Counted from the first letter of the stretch, positions 18,183 to 27,877 are shown. The stretch: 64,000 nucleotides of DNA from Hormoscilla sp. GM7CHS1pb (GCA_014323675.1 JACONN010000002.1:620001-684000), one strand, 5' to 3'. Made by a program: numbers and translations. The notes: generated from the letters alone by a model not told the origin.

Positions 18183-19076
18183 TCAAGAGCGGCGAATATT
18201 AAAGCAACACCATTCTTGGCGACGCCAGAGAGTTGCTACAATCCAGCCATGTTGCTCCAGGGTATCTGCCACAGGTTTAACTTGGTCTAACAGGACGCCA
18301 CTAATAATGCCCCAAGTAGTAGGTTTGACTAGAGCCTCTAACTGGGGTATGATGTCAATAATCACCTCTGCGAGGATATTGCAGGCAATGCCATCGACTG
18401 GACCGGATGTCATTTCCAGCAGGCGCGAGATCCTACCGCGCTTGACATTGAGTAACTCATGACCCATCTGATTGAGATGACCATTGCTGCGAGTTGCGCG
18501 CACTGCCATAGGGTCAATATCAACTGCATAGACCTTACTCGCACCCAAGAGAATAGCGCCAATAGAGAGAATGCCCGAACCGCAGCCAATATCTGCTACT
18601 ATCGAATTTCCGGCCCCATCTTCACCCAGACGCATTTCCAAAGCTTCTAGACATAGCTGAGTTGTCGCATGACCGCCCGTACCAAAAGCCGTTCCTGGGT
18701 CCAAGCGCAATAGCAACCGGTCCGATTCCCCTGGCACGGGCAACCAGGCCGGGTAGATTAAAAAGCGATCGCCAATTTCCAGAGGATGCCAATATTGCTT
18801 CCAGCTACTAGCCCAGTCTTTCTCATCGATCAGATGCCACTGCACTGCTGGCATTGGACTAGAGACCATCTGGGCATCCTGTTGCAGCCAAAGAGACAGA
18901 GCCGCCAAGTCTAGCAGTTGAGCCTGTTCTTGAGGCAAATAAGCTTTCACCAGAGTAGCATTGCCTTTGTTTTCACTGCTTTTCCCTTTACAGCCAAATT
19001 TTTCCAGACGCCAGAAGATTAAATCTTCCCAAACTGGTTCACAGAAAATCTGAATTTCCCACCAATGATTTGCCAA
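18183..19076 (-). CDS. prmA: Ribosomal protein L11 methyltransferase
   Basis: PrmA trimethylates the ribosomal protein L11 N-terminus and lysines using SAM. 297 residues, normal for the family. The N-terminal substrate-recognition domain begins [14 protein letters not shown]; the linker has [14 protein letters not shown], a PrmA hallmark; SAM motif I is [15 protein letters not shown]; motif II is [11 protein letters not shown]; the NxLAEVI catalytic segment is [11 protein letters not shown]. It lies downstream of serA on the same strand with a 247-base gap. Pairing with serA is, as I recall, common in cyanobacteria. Confidence 0.95.
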   Translation of the reverse strand: MANHWWEIQIFCEPVWEDLIFWRLEKFGCKGKSSENKGNATLVKAYLPQEQAQLLDLAALSLWLQQDAQMVSSPMPAVQWHLIDEKDWASSWKQYWHPLEIGDRFLIYPAWLPVPGESDRLLLRLDPGTAFGTGGHATTQLCLEALEMRLGEDGAGNSIVADIGCGSGILSIGAILLGASKVYAVDIDPMAVRATRSNGHLNQMGHELLNVKRGRISRLLEMTSGPVDGIACNILAEVIIDIIPQLEALVKPTTWGIISGVLLDQVKPVADTLEQHGWIVATLWRRQEWCCFNIRRS

Positions 19077-19263
19077 AATCGCCGACGCCCTTCATCCACC
19101 ACATAAGAGTCAATCTTATCCCATTTTCGATGCACTTCATCAGAGATTGCCACACAGTTGGCGGCTCCCCTGTCTCCCGGTGCTACCTCTCCTGGGCTCG
19201 CTAATCCCACTTTATGAGAGACTTGGCTCGGTAGTTGCCAACAGAAGATCGGATATGGGAATA

Positions 19264-19306
19264 ATCGAGCGAGTAGAAAAGAGCCTATCTGTTGTACTCG
19301 CTCGAT
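19264..19306. terminator. 12-bp inverted repeat between serA and prmA
   Basis: ATCGAGCGAGTA (19264-19275) pairs perfectly with TACTCGCTCGAT (19295-19306) across a 19-base loop, about 20 bases past the serA stop. No U-tract is present. It could be a processing or attenuation hairpin in a serA-prmA transcript. Confidence 0.5.
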
Positions 19307-19323
19307 CCATCCATTGTTTCCGA

Positions 19324-20904
19324 TTAAAGAGTCACCGTGTAGGCATCACGAATTCCTGGAACCTTTGAGATCTCATCCAAAATCCCTTCTGGTAGGGGGT
19401 CATCCAGGCTCAACACCATCACCGCATCACCGCGCACAATTTGGCGACCGACCTGCATACTAGCGATATTGACATTAAAACTGCCCAGCAGGGAACCGAT
19501 CTTACCAATCAGCCCAGGCATATCCCGGTGGCGGGTGAATAGCATATAGTTACTGGGAGGAACATTGATCGGGAAACCATCTACATTGGTGATGCGAATT
19601 TCACCATCTCCCAACAAAGCCCCCGTGACCGTATGATCTCCCAAAGAACCTTTAGCTTCCAGATGCAAGGATCCAGTGTAATCCTTTTTGGAGGGATCTC
19701 GGGTTTCAATCACGTGAATTCCTCGTTCCTGGGCTTCAATGCTAGCATTGACATAATTAACCCGCTCTCGCAAAGCTTGAGATAGCAGACCCTTCAGGGC
19801 CGCTACCACCACTGGCTGACTTTGATTAGTTGCCAATTCCCCTTGCAGGCGCACATCCAGAAAATCAACCCTACCTCCGGCCAATTGGCCTACTAGTTTA
19901 CCCAGAGTTTCCGCCAATTGCAAGTAGGGTCTAAGCTGTTCGAGGGCATCGGGGTGCAGTCCGGGAATATTTACTGCCGATCGGGCGGGTAGGCCCAGCA
20001 GCACATCTCGAATTTGCTCGGCCACATCCACGGCCACATTCTGTTGAGCTTCAGCGGTAGATGCTCCCAGGTGGGGAGTGAGGACAACTCCTTTATCAAT
20101 GTCGCGCAAGGGCGAGTCACCCAATGGTTCCGTTTCATAAACATCTAGGGCAGCACCAGCAATTTTACCTGAGGAGATCGCCTCTGCCAGGGCCGCCTCA
20201 TCGATTATACCACCCCGAGCACAGTTAATAATCCGAGCCGTTGGCTTCATTTTCGCCATTGCTGCGGCATCGATCAGGTGAGTCGTTTCTGGGGTTTTGG
20301 GGATATGGAGGGTAATATAGTCCGCTTCTTGTAGCAGCACATCCATTTCTACCAGACGGCAGCCTAGCCGATCGGCTCGTTCTCTAGATATAAACGGATC
20401 GTAAGCCAACAGTTTCATACCCATGGCCTTGGCTGCGGTGGCCACATGGGAGCCAATTTTGCCCAAGCCAACTACGCCTAGAGTTTTCTTATATACCTCA
20501 GTACCGACAAAGCTTTTACGGTCCCATTGACCGTTTTTGAGGGATTGGTTAGCCTGGGGAACGTGGCGCGAGAGAGACAGCATCAGGGCCAGGGCATGTT
20601 CGGCGGCAGCTATAGTATTGCCTTCCGGGGAGTTGACGACTACAATTCCTTTACGGGTAGCAGCTGGGACATCCACATTATCCACGCCTACACCGGCTCT
20701 GCCAATGATTTTCAGCTGTTCTCCAGCTTCGATCATCTCCTGGGTGACGCGAGTCCCCGATCGGATCATCAGAGCGTCGTAGTCGGGGATAATTTTGACT
20801 AATTCCGCCTCCGGCAGACCGGTTTTAATGTCTACCTGGGCAACTTGGGAGAGGATATCGATTCCAGCTTGGTCAATGGAGTCAGAGACTAGAACTTTAG
20901 GCAT
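19324..20904 (-). CDS. serA: D-3-phosphoglycerate dehydrogenase
   Basis: First enzyme of serine biosynthesis, oxidising 3-phosphoglycerate with NAD+. The start at 20904 (MPKVLVSDSIDQAGI) gives 526 residues, the long SerA form. The NAD motif is VGLGKIGSHVA, the catalytic Arg region CARGGIIDE and the catalytic His TPHLGAST. An intervening ASB domain is followed by a C-terminal ACT domain (FTRHRDMPGLIGKIGSLLG) for serine feedback. The frame is open to 21078 through a palindromic repeat, but that part is not family-like. Confidence 0.95.
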   Translation of the reverse strand: MPKVLVSDSIDQAGIDILSQVAQVDIKTGLPEAELVKIIPDYDALMIRSGTRVTQEMIEAGEQLKIIGRAGVGVDNVDVPAATRKGIVVVNSPEGNTIAAAEHALALMLSLSRHVPQANQSLKNGQWDRKSFVGTEVYKKTLGVVGLGKIGSHVATAAKAMGMKLLAYDPFISRERADRLGCRLVEMDVLLQEADYITLHIPKTPETTHLIDAAAMAKMKPTARIINCARGGIIDEAALAEAISSGKIAGAALDVYETEPLGDSPLRDIDKGVVLTPHLGASTAEAQQNVAVDVAEQIRDVLLGLPARSAVNIPGLHPDALEQLRPYLQLAETLGKLVGQLAGGRVDFLDVRLQGELATNQSQPVVVAALKGLLSQALRERVNYVNASIEAQERGIHVIETRDPSKKDYTGSLHLEAKGSLGDHTVTGALLGDGEIRITNVDGFPINVPPSNYMLFTRHRDMPGLIGKIGSLLGSFNVNIASMQVGRQIVRGDAVMVLSLDDPLPEGILDEISKVPGIRDAYTVTL

Positions 20905-20992
20905 GGTCTGGTTTTCGTTCTGGTAATGGGGATACTTTACTATTTTTAGCAGGGGCCGACCCTGCCGATGTCTCCCGGGAGCGCTAACCGCA

Positions 20993-21018
20993 CGTTCCCA
21001 GGCAGAGCCGTGGGAACG
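20993..21018. repeat. Palindromic repeat CGTTCCCA...TGGGAACG
   Basis: An inverted repeat with GGCAGAGCC-type loop in the divergent serA/21171 promoter region. Related palindromes with CGTTCCCTG...CAGGGAACG lie at 28759-28783 and 53778-53802, each near GAGGC(A/G)GAGCCTC or a similar core. Confidence 0.8.
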
Positions 21019-21170
21019 AGGGGAAAGGGGAGACATAGCACGGTAATTGTGCAGATATGGGGCAGGCAGGGGTCGCAACAGTAGGATATTCTAGCGCTAA
21101 AGTGGTCAAGAGGATACCACTAGATTTTTTTAGCTTTCGACTTCGTTTCGTCAATTGTGCAATCTCAATA

Positions 21171-21683
21171 ATGAATTATCTCATTGCAGTGTTAAGCGAT
21201 CGCCTGCAGGCAGAAGCGGCCTACTCGGCTTTAGAAAAGGAGGGTTTCCCCCTGTCCCAAGTTACGATCCTGGGGAGGGGGTACAAGAGTGCCGATGAGT
21301 TTGGTCTGATTGACCCCAATCTACAAGCCCAGAAGCAAGCGAGACTGATGTCATACTGGCTAGTCCCCTTTGGCTTTTTCGCTGGGGCTACATTCAGTCT
21401 CATCACTGGCTTAAATACCTTTGCCTGGGCGGGTGAACTCGGCAATCATGTGATTGGGGGCTTGTTAGGTGCTGGATCTGGGGCTCTGGGTGCTGCTGTT
21501 GTCGGTGGCGGGGTGGGCTTAATTACTGGTAGTGGCGATGCTTTACCCTACCGCGATCGCCTGAATGCTGGCAAGTACCTGATTGTGGTCCAGGGGGCTG
21601 CAAGTGTCACCCGCAAGGCGACTAGCATCCTGCGCCAGTTTGAACTGGAGAACATTCAGGACTATGTGGATCTTGAGAGTTGA
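21171..21683 (+). CDS. Conserved glycine-zipper membrane protein
   Basis: The start at ATG 21171 (MNYLIAVLSDRLQAEAAYSA) gives 170 residues. A ferredoxin-like beta-alpha-beta N-terminus (AVLSDRLQAEAAYSALEKEG...VTILGRG) precedes two hydrophobic segments (residues 60-125) rich in Gly (GGLLGAGSGALGAAVVGGGVG). A C-terminal strand-helix (YLIVVQGAASVTRKATSILRQF) follows. It resembles general-stress or SpoIIM-like small membrane proteins of unknown function. The frame upstream to 21057 is unlikely to be used. Confidence 0.7.
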   Translation: MNYLIAVLSDRLQAEAAYSALEKEGFPLSQVTILGRGYKSADEFGLIDPNLQAQKQARLMSYWLVPFGFFAGATFSLITGLNTFAWAGELGNHVIGGLLGAGSGALGAAVVGGGVGLITGSGDALPYRDRLNAGKYLIVVQGAASVTRKATSILRQFELENIQDYVDLES

Positions 21684-21821
21684 CTGGTCCCGTAGGACAG
21701 GGGAGACGCTGGTCGCGTAGGACAGGTGTCTCCCTGTCAGCGATTGCACGGCAGACAACTGACAACTGATAACTGACAAGGTATCTGGTAGAATAATCAG
21801 CAATAAATTAGGAGAGCTGTC

Positions 21822-22169
21822 ATGAGTACAGACAGACTAGACAGGATTGAAGCCATTCTCGAACAGATGGCAGTTCAACGAGAAGCAGATCGCCAGGAGA
21901 TGAGAGCACAACGAGAAGCAGATCGGCGCGAAATGGCAGAGTTAAGATCGACGGTCACATCGCTGGTGGAGATAGTAGAGTTACATCAGCGTTACCACGA
22001 GACAAGCGATCGCAACTTTGAACAAATTATGATCGAGATCAGAGAAATTCAAGCTGAGATCAGAGAAATTCAAGCTCAGATCAGAAATATGCAAGCTGAG
22101 ATTAGAGGTTTGCAGGTGGAGAACCGTAGGATTTTAGAGCGAGTGTTTGGTCCTGACTTCGATGTCTAA
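21822..22169 (+). CDS. Small coiled-coil protein
   Basis: 115 residues, nearly all predicted helix with heptads. It contains internal repeats at both DNA and protein level: QREADRxEM twice near the start, and IREIQAEIREIQAQIRNMQA later. No membrane segment. Short coiled-coil proteins of this kind are abundant in filamentous cyanobacteria, with unknown roles. GGAGAG lies just upstream of the ATG. Confidence 0.7.
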   Translation: MSTDRLDRIEAILEQMAVQREADRQEMRAQREADRREMAELRSTVTSLVEIVELHQRYHETSDRNFEQIMIEIREIQAEIREIQAQIRNMQAEIRGLQVENRRILERVFGPDFDV

Positions 22170-22215
22170 ACAGATAGATAGGGTGAGATGCAGATGTGGT
22201 AGTGAATGAGAAGAG

Positions 22216-22995
22216 ATGTTACCAAGGGAAGAACTGCTAAAAGCTGTAGAAAATAGAGAAGCGGTGGCGCGATCGATCGATTTGGCGGACCAGGCGATTA
22301 AAACCTGGGAGGTGGTGCTGACGGATTTTCTGGAACCACCGGTATTGGCGGAGTCCCAGCAGGTGTTGGGACGCTTGACGGAAGTGCAGCTAGTAGCTTG
22401 GGGTGGTTATCCACAAGCAGAACGAAAAAGATTGGCGATCGCCCGGGAAGAAATTCCTTTAGACTCTACTAACATTGAGGTGGTAGCTTTAGAGATTGCG
22501 GGCAATTTCCTGTTTGATACTGCCAGTCATCGGGATTTTCTGGGGGCGATGCTGGGAATGGGAATTGTGCGGGAAAAAACGGGCGATATTATCGTGCTGG
22601 GGGAACGGGGGGCCCAGGCGATCGTGGTGCCAGAGATGGTAGAGTTTCTGGAGATGCATTTGACTAAGGTGCGATCGGTGCCAGTCATGACCAGACCCAT
22701 TGAGTTGAGCGAACTGAAGATTAGAGAACCGAAAAAGAAGCAGTTAACTACGGTAGAGGCGTCCCTGCGGTTGGATGCGATCGCCTCAGCCGGGTTTGGC
22801 ATGTCCCGCAGCAAAATGGTAGATTTAATTAATGCTGGAGACGTGCGAGTCAACTGGAAAGAAGTCACCAGCAGTTCTTATCAGGTCAAACCCGGAGATT
22901 TAATCGCTATTCGTGGTAAAGGACGGCTGGAAGTTGGCGAAGTTAGCGTCACCAAAAAGCAACGCTATCGTCTCGGACTGACGCGCTTTATGTAA
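22216..22995 (+). CDS. Photosystem II S4-domain protein
   Basis: 259 residues matching the cyanobacterial/plastid PSII S4 (YlmH-like) family: MLPREELLKAVENREAVARSI, FGGYPQ-like AWGGYPQAER, NFLFDTASHRDFLGAMLGMGI and GDIIVLGERGAQAIV. The C-terminal S4 RNA-binding motif is LRLDAIASAGFGMSRSKMVD followed by VRVNW. The family name derives from co-occurrence with photosynthesis; the likely role is RNA or ribosome binding. The 46-base gap from the preceding gene leaves open whether they form an operon. Confidence 0.9.
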   Translation: MLPREELLKAVENREAVARSIDLADQAIKTWEVVLTDFLEPPVLAESQQVLGRLTEVQLVAWGGYPQAERKRLAIAREEIPLDSTNIEVVALEIAGNFLFDTASHRDFLGAMLGMGIVREKTGDIIVLGERGAQAIVVPEMVEFLEMHLTKVRSVPVMTRPIELSELKIREPKKKQLTTVEASLRLDAIASAGFGMSRSKMVDLINAGDVRVNWKEVTSSSYQVKPGDLIAIRGKGRLEVGEVSVTKKQRYRLGLTRFM

Positions 22996-23092
22996 GTTGC
23001 GAAGGGCTAATTGCTAATTGCCTATTAAAAACTGACAACTGACAATTAATCATTAATAAAGGACAAAGCTTTTCCTATTATACAGTTAAGTC

Positions 23093-23270
23093 GGGTGCAT
23101 CTCAATATTAGTAGGAACTGCCATATCACCAGATGCGCAGGCACTGTCCGCTCTTTCTGAGAGGCCCTCCCATGGCTGGCGCCCCCAGCGTAGCGCCATC
23201 GGATGCCTGAAGCATCATCCAGCGCATGTTCCAGGCATCGTGGTCATCGGGTCTGATTTCTATGGCTTTG
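23093..23270. other. MITE half-copy and TPR remnant
   Basis: GGGTGCATCTCA at 23093-23104 is a terminus of the family seen at 9247 and 52626. 23190-23275 on the minus strand still encodes a degenerate TPR unit (ASYDKAIEIRPDDHDAWN) out of frame with the upstream gene fragment, so the TPR array once extended further. Confidence 0.6.
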
Positions 23271-23714
23271 TCATAGGATGCGAGCGTCCCTTTGTTTTGC
23301 CCGGTCTCGCGCTCGCATGGCTTCTATCACCTCTTCCATCTTCTCGCAGTTCGTCTTGTAGGACTCCAAACGAAATAACAGAGAACTGGCTTTGATTTCT
23401 ATCGCTTTGTCATAGGATGCGATCGCCTCATCATACCTTGACAACTGAAGCAGCGCATAGCCCCGGTGCCACCAGGCATCAAGGTCATCTGGTTTGATTT
23501 CTACCGCTTTGTCAAAGGATGCGATCGCCTCTTCATGCCTTGACAACTCATCCAGCGCCTTGCCCCGACGCCACCAAGCTAATTGGTCATCTGGTTTGAT
23601 TTCTATCGCTTTGTCATAGGATGCGATCGCCTCTTTATACCTTAACAACTTCTCCAGCGCCTTGCCCCGGTTGTACCAGGCTGAGTGGTTATCAGCTTTG
23701 ATTTCTATCGGGCA
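23271..23714 (-). pseudogene. Orphan TPR array fragment
   Basis: Four 34-residue TPR units of the type AWYNRGKALEKLLRYKEAIASYDKAIEIKPDD. No natural start: upstream, the frame runs into the 105-bp MITE at 23715-23819 (open to 23822). The downstream end (RDRAKQRDARIL) is a frameshift relative to the next TPR remnant. Probably the detached 3' part of the large TPR gene to its right. Confidence 0.7.
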
Positions 23715-23819
23715 TTGCACATTTTGGGGATGATGCCCTTTTTTGCACATAACTGAAAATGGCTTGTAGTCTAAGTTTGAGAGTTCTGCAACTATCTCCA
23801 TCATCCCGTAATTGTGCAA
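23715..23819. mobile_element. 105-bp MITE, copy 1
   Basis: Termini TTGCACATTTTGGGGATGAT and the inverted ATCATCCCGTAATTGTGCAA (imperfect, about 21 bases each). The interior is GTAGTCTA(A/G)GTTT. It is nearly identical to 30037-30141. Both copies are followed by the same 60 bases ending in the DLQQVIDRE coding sequence, so the surroundings were duplicated with the element. Confidence 0.85.
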
Positions 23820-23839
23820 CATTTCGCTTTTTGGTGAAA

Positions 23840-25762
23840 TTATTCTCGATCAATTACCTGTTGCAAGTCACTCAGCGCCTTGCCCCGGTTGTTCCAGGCT
23901 AAGTGGTAATCAGCTTTGATTTCTATCGCTTTGTCATAGGATGCGATCGCATCTTCATACCTTGACAAATGAAACAGTACATTGCCCCGCTTGTGCCATG
24001 CTTCGTGCAAATCTGGTTTGATTTCTATCGCTTTGTCATAGGATGCGATCGCCTCTTCATACCTTAACAACTTATACAGCGCATAGCCCCGGTTGTACCA
24101 GGCATAGTGGTAATCAGCTTTGATTTCTATCGCTTTGTCATAGGATGCGATCGCCTCTTCATACCTTGACAAGTCACCCAGCGCCTTGCCCCGGTTGTAC
24201 CAGGCATCGTGGTCATCTGGTTTGATTTCTATGGCTTTGTCATAGGATCCGGATGCGGTCGCCTCTGAATACCTCAACAACTCATCCAGCGCAATGAACG
24301 GTGGTGGTTCCAGGCTTCCTTGATAGGATACCATCGCCTCTTCATACCTTGACAACTTCCGCAGCGCATTGCCCCGGTTGTACCAGGCTTCGTAGAAATT
24401 TGGTTTGATTTCTATCGCTTTGTCATAGGATGCGATCGCCTCAGAATACCTTAACAACTTATACAGCGCATAGCCCCGGTTGTACCAGGCTGAGTATAAA
24501 TTTGGTTTGATTTCTATCGCTTTGTCATAGGATGCGATCGCCTCAGAATACCTTAACAACTTATACAGCGCATAGCCCCGGTTGTACCAGGCTGAGTATA
24601 AATTTGGTTTGATTTCTATCGCTTTGTCATAGGATGCGATCGCCTCTGAATACCTGGACAACTTATACAGCGCCTTGCCCCGGTTGTACCAGACTGAGTG
24701 CAAATCTGGTTTGATTTCTATCGCTTTGTCATAGGATGCGATCGCCTCTGAATACCTGGACAACTCATCCAGCGCCTTGCCCCGGTTGTTCCATGCTTCG
24801 TGGTCATCTGGTTTGATTTCTATCGCTTTGTCATAGGATGCGATCGCCTCTTCATCCCTTGACAACTTCCGCAGCGCATTGCCCCGGTTGTACCAGGCTG
24901 AGTATAAATTTGGTTTGATTTCTATCGCTTTGTCATAGGATGCGATCACCTCTGAATATCTTTCCAAATCATCCAGCGCATAGCCCCGGTTGTACCAGGC
25001 TAAGTGGTAATCAGGTTTGATTTCTATGGCTTTGTCATAGGATGCGATCGCCTCTGAATATCTTTTGGCACTCGTTAACAGTAAACCCTGTTGATAAAAC
25101 AAATTAGCCTTTTTCTCCGCTTGACTACTGTCCTTAAGCAGGGCTGTAATTTCTCTAATTTTAACTCCTCGCTCTGCATCAGTCAGGTTTAGACAATCTA
25201 ATAAATCCGCTCCCGCTGCCAGTATTTCTGTATTTCTCGATACCTTAAACAATCCCGAACGCCAATCAAAAAAGTCCGGAGCCCGCTCATTTATATAATC
25301 AATCACAAATCTCGGCAAGATAAAAACAAAGCAGACATTAAAATTATCTCTAAACCGTTCTCGCTGTTGATTTAAGTTCCTCAAAATTCGCGGCACCCCT
25401 TTCCAACTGTAGGAGTAAATATCCTTGCTCTCCCATCCCCTCTCTCGTTTCTCCTCTTCATACTCGTACAGTGAATATTCTATCCCCGTGACGAACAGAA
25501 TATTGACTTTCTCTATATTGGGAAATTCCTCAACCAGATTATAAAAGTTATCAACCCCTTCCTTCAACTCCAACACCTCAATTCTTTTCTGGGGCAGATC
25601 CTTTTTCACTCTGGCAATTACCCGCTCTCCTGAAGCTGGCGAACCGTGAACGAATAACAGTCCAAACCCCCTTCTCCGCCTGAGAGAGCGAACTAATGCC
25701 TTATATGCTTCTTCTAGATCGACAGGTGCATCCCTGTCCCAATCAGTTAATGCTGCTTTCAT
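23840..25762 (-). CDS. Degenerate P-loop domain fused to a long TPR array
   Basis: 640 residues. Residues 1-215 form a NTPase-like domain: FGLLFVHGSPASGERVIARV occupies the Walker A position, but Lys-Ser/Thr is replaced by Glu-Arg, and the Walker B-like strand (VNILFVTGIEY) lacks the usual Asp pair. Residues 225-640 are about 12 TPR units (AWYNRGxALxxLxRYxEAIASYDKAIEIKPD), with one unit disrupted near 24236-24340. The repeats are almost identical in DNA with a 102-base period, and nearly every unit contains GCGATCGC. The start overlaps the 3' end of the upstream ATPase by four bases (ATGA), indicating translational coupling. Probably a sensor or partner for that ATPase. Confidence 0.8.
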   Translation of the reverse strand: MKAALTDWDRDAPVDLEEAYKALVRSLRRRRGFGLLFVHGSPASGERVIARVKKDLPQKRIEVLELKEGVDNFYNLVEEFPNIEKVNILFVTGIEYSLYEYEEEKRERGWESKDIYSYSWKGVPRILRNLNQQRERFRDNFNVCFVFILPRFVIDYINERAPDFFDWRSGLFKVSRNTEILAAGADLLDCLNLTDAERGVKIREITALLKDSSQAEKKANLFYQQGLLLTSAKRYSEAIASYDKAIEIKPDYHLAWYNRGYALDDLERYSEVIASYDKAIEIKPNLYSAWYNRGNALRKLSRDEEAIASYDKAIEIKPDDHEAWNNRGKALDELSRYSEAIASYDKAIEIKPDLHSVWYNRGKALYKLSRYSEAIASYDKAIEIKPNLYSAWYNRGYALYKLLRYSEAIASYDKAIEIKPNLYSAWYNRGYALYKLLRYSEAIASYDKAIEIKPNFYEAWYNRGNALRKLSRYEEAMVSYQGSLEPPPFIALDELLRYSEATASGSYDKAIEIKPDDHDAWYNRGKALGDLSRYEEAIASYDKAIEIKADYHYAWYNRGYALYKLLRYEEAIASYDKAIEIKPDLHEAWHKRGNVLFHLSRYEDAIASYDKAIEIKADYHLAWNNRGKALSDLQQVIDRE

Positions 25763-27081
25763 GACTTCATCTGCTCCACCGCTTCTTGAAATTCCCGCAC
25801 CCCTCTCAGTAGAGGGTGAACGTCATACCAATGCAGTCGTTCTCCTGCTTCCTCAGAGCAATATTCTAAAATACAGCGAGTAAACAATAAACTCCGATAA
25901 TCATTATCATTGCGGATTTGCTTGGAACCCGCAACTTCTGCCAACAGACGCCATTGGTTATCTTCAACCGTTCTCCGATAGGTCTCCCGCGCATCCGTAA
26001 TCGATCGCCGTACCGCTTTGGCCGAAATCGGCAAGTCTTCCGTATGGTCGATCGCCGCTTGCACCAATAATAGCAAATTCCGCACGTGACCGCCACTCAT
26101 GAGGCAAAGTTGTTGCAGAGTCTCCGCACTGTCAAATATGTCCGTTTCCAGGGAACTCGTCCGATCAAATTTGCGAACTCGCTTAGTAATTACTTCTTTA
26201 ATCTTCTCAAAACCCGGTTGGTGGATCTCGCCAGTGCTAGTCTGCACCATAATCATGGGCAAAACTTGCGGGTCGCTATATATCTCTCTGAGGCTATTCG
26301 CCCTGCTAGAATAGACCATTGAGATCGGCACCGTGTAGATCAAATGGCAATCCAAAGCCTTCAGTTGTTCGCTGCGGTCTATAAAAATCTCCTCGTGATT
26401 ACTGCGCCCGCTTTCCTGGATCGCCAGCACCATGCGGTCTAAGTTATCAACAATCACCGCCAACTTTTTCCGTCCTGAAGGTAACCGTTTTTTCGCCTCC
26501 GCAATAAACTCATTCAACGCCGTCATCAGGGTAACCGTTTGGGGATCGACTTTACTTCTAATTTGGTGGCGCAGGGTCGGTACTGCTCTTAAATTCGCCG
26601 TTAGCTTAGCGAACTGTCCGATCTGACTCTCTACACTCAGACTTTCAAATTCTATCTCAGTCAGGGCCAAATCTTTCAACTCTTGCCAGCGATCGCGCAA
26701 CCAGTTCAGTACAGGACTGGCATTAGCATATTTGAGGTCTTCTAGCAAGTGGCGGGTACAGGCAAGTAGAATATCAGTATATTGGGTATCCTCTGGGTCA
26801 ATATCTTGCTCGTCCGCCGCAAAATCAACCACCCAAAAGTCCCGTTTTTCCAGATATTCCTTCAAGCGAAGCAGTTCCGTGGATTTTCCCGCACCCCGAT
26901 GACCCGCATAAAGTTGGCAGGTCATCCGTTTAGACCGGCTAATTTTCTTCCCTAACACCTCGATATTCTCATCTCCCCGGACTGCCCTTAAATCCACATA
27001 TACAGGATCTCCAGGTGATAAGGGTTGGAAAGGGTCAAAAGCGTTGTAAATGTCATCCAGTAAATCTGAGTCACCAGCCAT
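25759..27081 (-). CDS. P-loop NTPase (STAND/AAA-like), partner of the TPR protein
   Basis: 440 residues. Walker A is YAGHRGAGKSTELLRL near residue 60; Walker B is KLAVIVDNLDRM near residue 207; a sensor-like IYTVPISMVYS and a C-terminal winged-helix-like region (LCLMSGGHVRNLLLLVQAAI) follow. The fold resembles AAA/STAND NTPases used as switches in regulation and defence. It is the first gene of a two-gene operon with the degenerate-P-loop TPR protein. The divergent intergenic region (27082-27304) serves the small genes to the right. The specific function is not known. Confidence 0.8.
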   Translation of the reverse strand: MAGDSDLLDDIYNAFDPFQPLSPGDPVYVDLRAVRGDENIEVLGKKISRSKRMTCQLYAGHRGAGKSTELLRLKEYLEKRDFWVVDFAADEQDIDPEDTQYTDILLACTRHLLEDLKYANASPVLNWLRDRWQELKDLALTEIEFESLSVESQIGQFAKLTANLRAVPTLRHQIRSKVDPQTVTLMTALNEFIAEAKKRLPSGRKKLAVIVDNLDRMVLAIQESGRSNHEEIFIDRSEQLKALDCHLIYTVPISMVYSSRANSLREIYSDPQVLPMIMVQTSTGEIHQPGFEKIKEVITKRVRKFDRTSSLETDIFDSAETLQQLCLMSGGHVRNLLLLVQAAIDHTEDLPISAKAVRRSITDARETYRRTVEDNQWRLLAEVAGSKQIRNDNDYRSLLFTRCILEYCSEEAGERLHWYDVHPLLRGVREFQEAVEQMKS

Positions 27082-27304
27082 AAATCAACAATTCCCTAAG
27101 TTTGTGCAGTCCCGATCTCATCATAGCACGTGCAGTCAAAATGTCAAGGGATTATCAACCCGGTTTTTGGGAAAAATCTGGTTTCTGGGCAAAAGAGCGA
27201 ATACCAGCGATAATCTCAAGGTCCCGGTTACCATCTTGACGCCTCTTACCCAGCATAACACATCTGGGAAATGGTATAATTTATAAGGAATATCAATCAA
27301 GCAG

Positions 27305-27649
27305 ATGGCCAACTTACCAGAAGACACCATAAACACTGTTTTCAGCTTACAGCGGCGACTGCTGCAACTGGGTCATGAAGCCTCAGCAACAGCTTTCGTC
27401 ATCCTGGAACAGTTTGGCGAGACAGAGGAGACAATTCCCGAACTCGAAGAACTGGATAACGTCAGAGAACGAGCGATCGGTTACTCCTCGCGCCTTTACA
27501 GACTTCTATGGCAGAGCGCCGTATCCCAACCCGTCGCCACTGCTGCTACAATGAACTTACTAGCCCGATCTATCGCAGAAGCCGAAGCAGGTGTTGATGC
27601 TGGATACGCAAGCATTCAAGACGTTAAAAGAAACTGGAATTTATCATGA
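27305..27649 (+). CDS. Small helical protein, unrecognised
   Basis: 114 residues, acidic and mainly helical (MANLPEDTINTVFSLQRRLL). I do not recognise the family. It overlaps the next gene by four bases (ATGA), so the two are translationally coupled. The pair is divergent from the STAND/TPR operon and might be a regulatory or toxin-antitoxin type pair, but nothing in the sequence proves this. Confidence 0.6.
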   Translation: MANLPEDTINTVFSLQRRLLQLGHEASATAFVILEQFGETEETIPELEELDNVRERAIGYSSRLYRLLWQSAVSQPVATAATMNLLARSIAEAEAGVDAGYASIQDVKRNWNLS

Positions 27650-27876
27650 ACAACCAACCAAGGATCCCTGATGCTGAAACAAGAGCAAAATCCGTTGCCC
27701 GCCTGCGGGACGTTTGCTATATGTTTGACGCGCAAATTATGGTTTTGGATGAATTGATCGCCCAAGTGGAAGCGGAAAATCGCAATAATCTCCTCAATGT
27801 CTATCGCCGGAACCGAGGCCAACGCCTGCTAGAAGAGTACAAGCAAAAGCAGGCGGCAAGCAAGACATCCGTATAA
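27646..27876 (+). CDS. Small helical basic protein, coupled to the previous gene
   Basis: 76 residues, MNNQPRIPDAETRAKSVARL, with a likely coiled-coil middle (MVLDELIAQVEAENRNN) and a basic tail (RNRGQRLLEEYKQKQAASK). No family recognised. It ends two bases before the convergent gene at 27878. Confidence 0.6.
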   Translation: MNNQPRIPDAETRAKSVARLRDVCYMFDAQIMVLDELIAQVEAENRNNLLNVYRRNRGQRLLEEYKQKQAASKTSV

Positions 27877-27877
27877 T

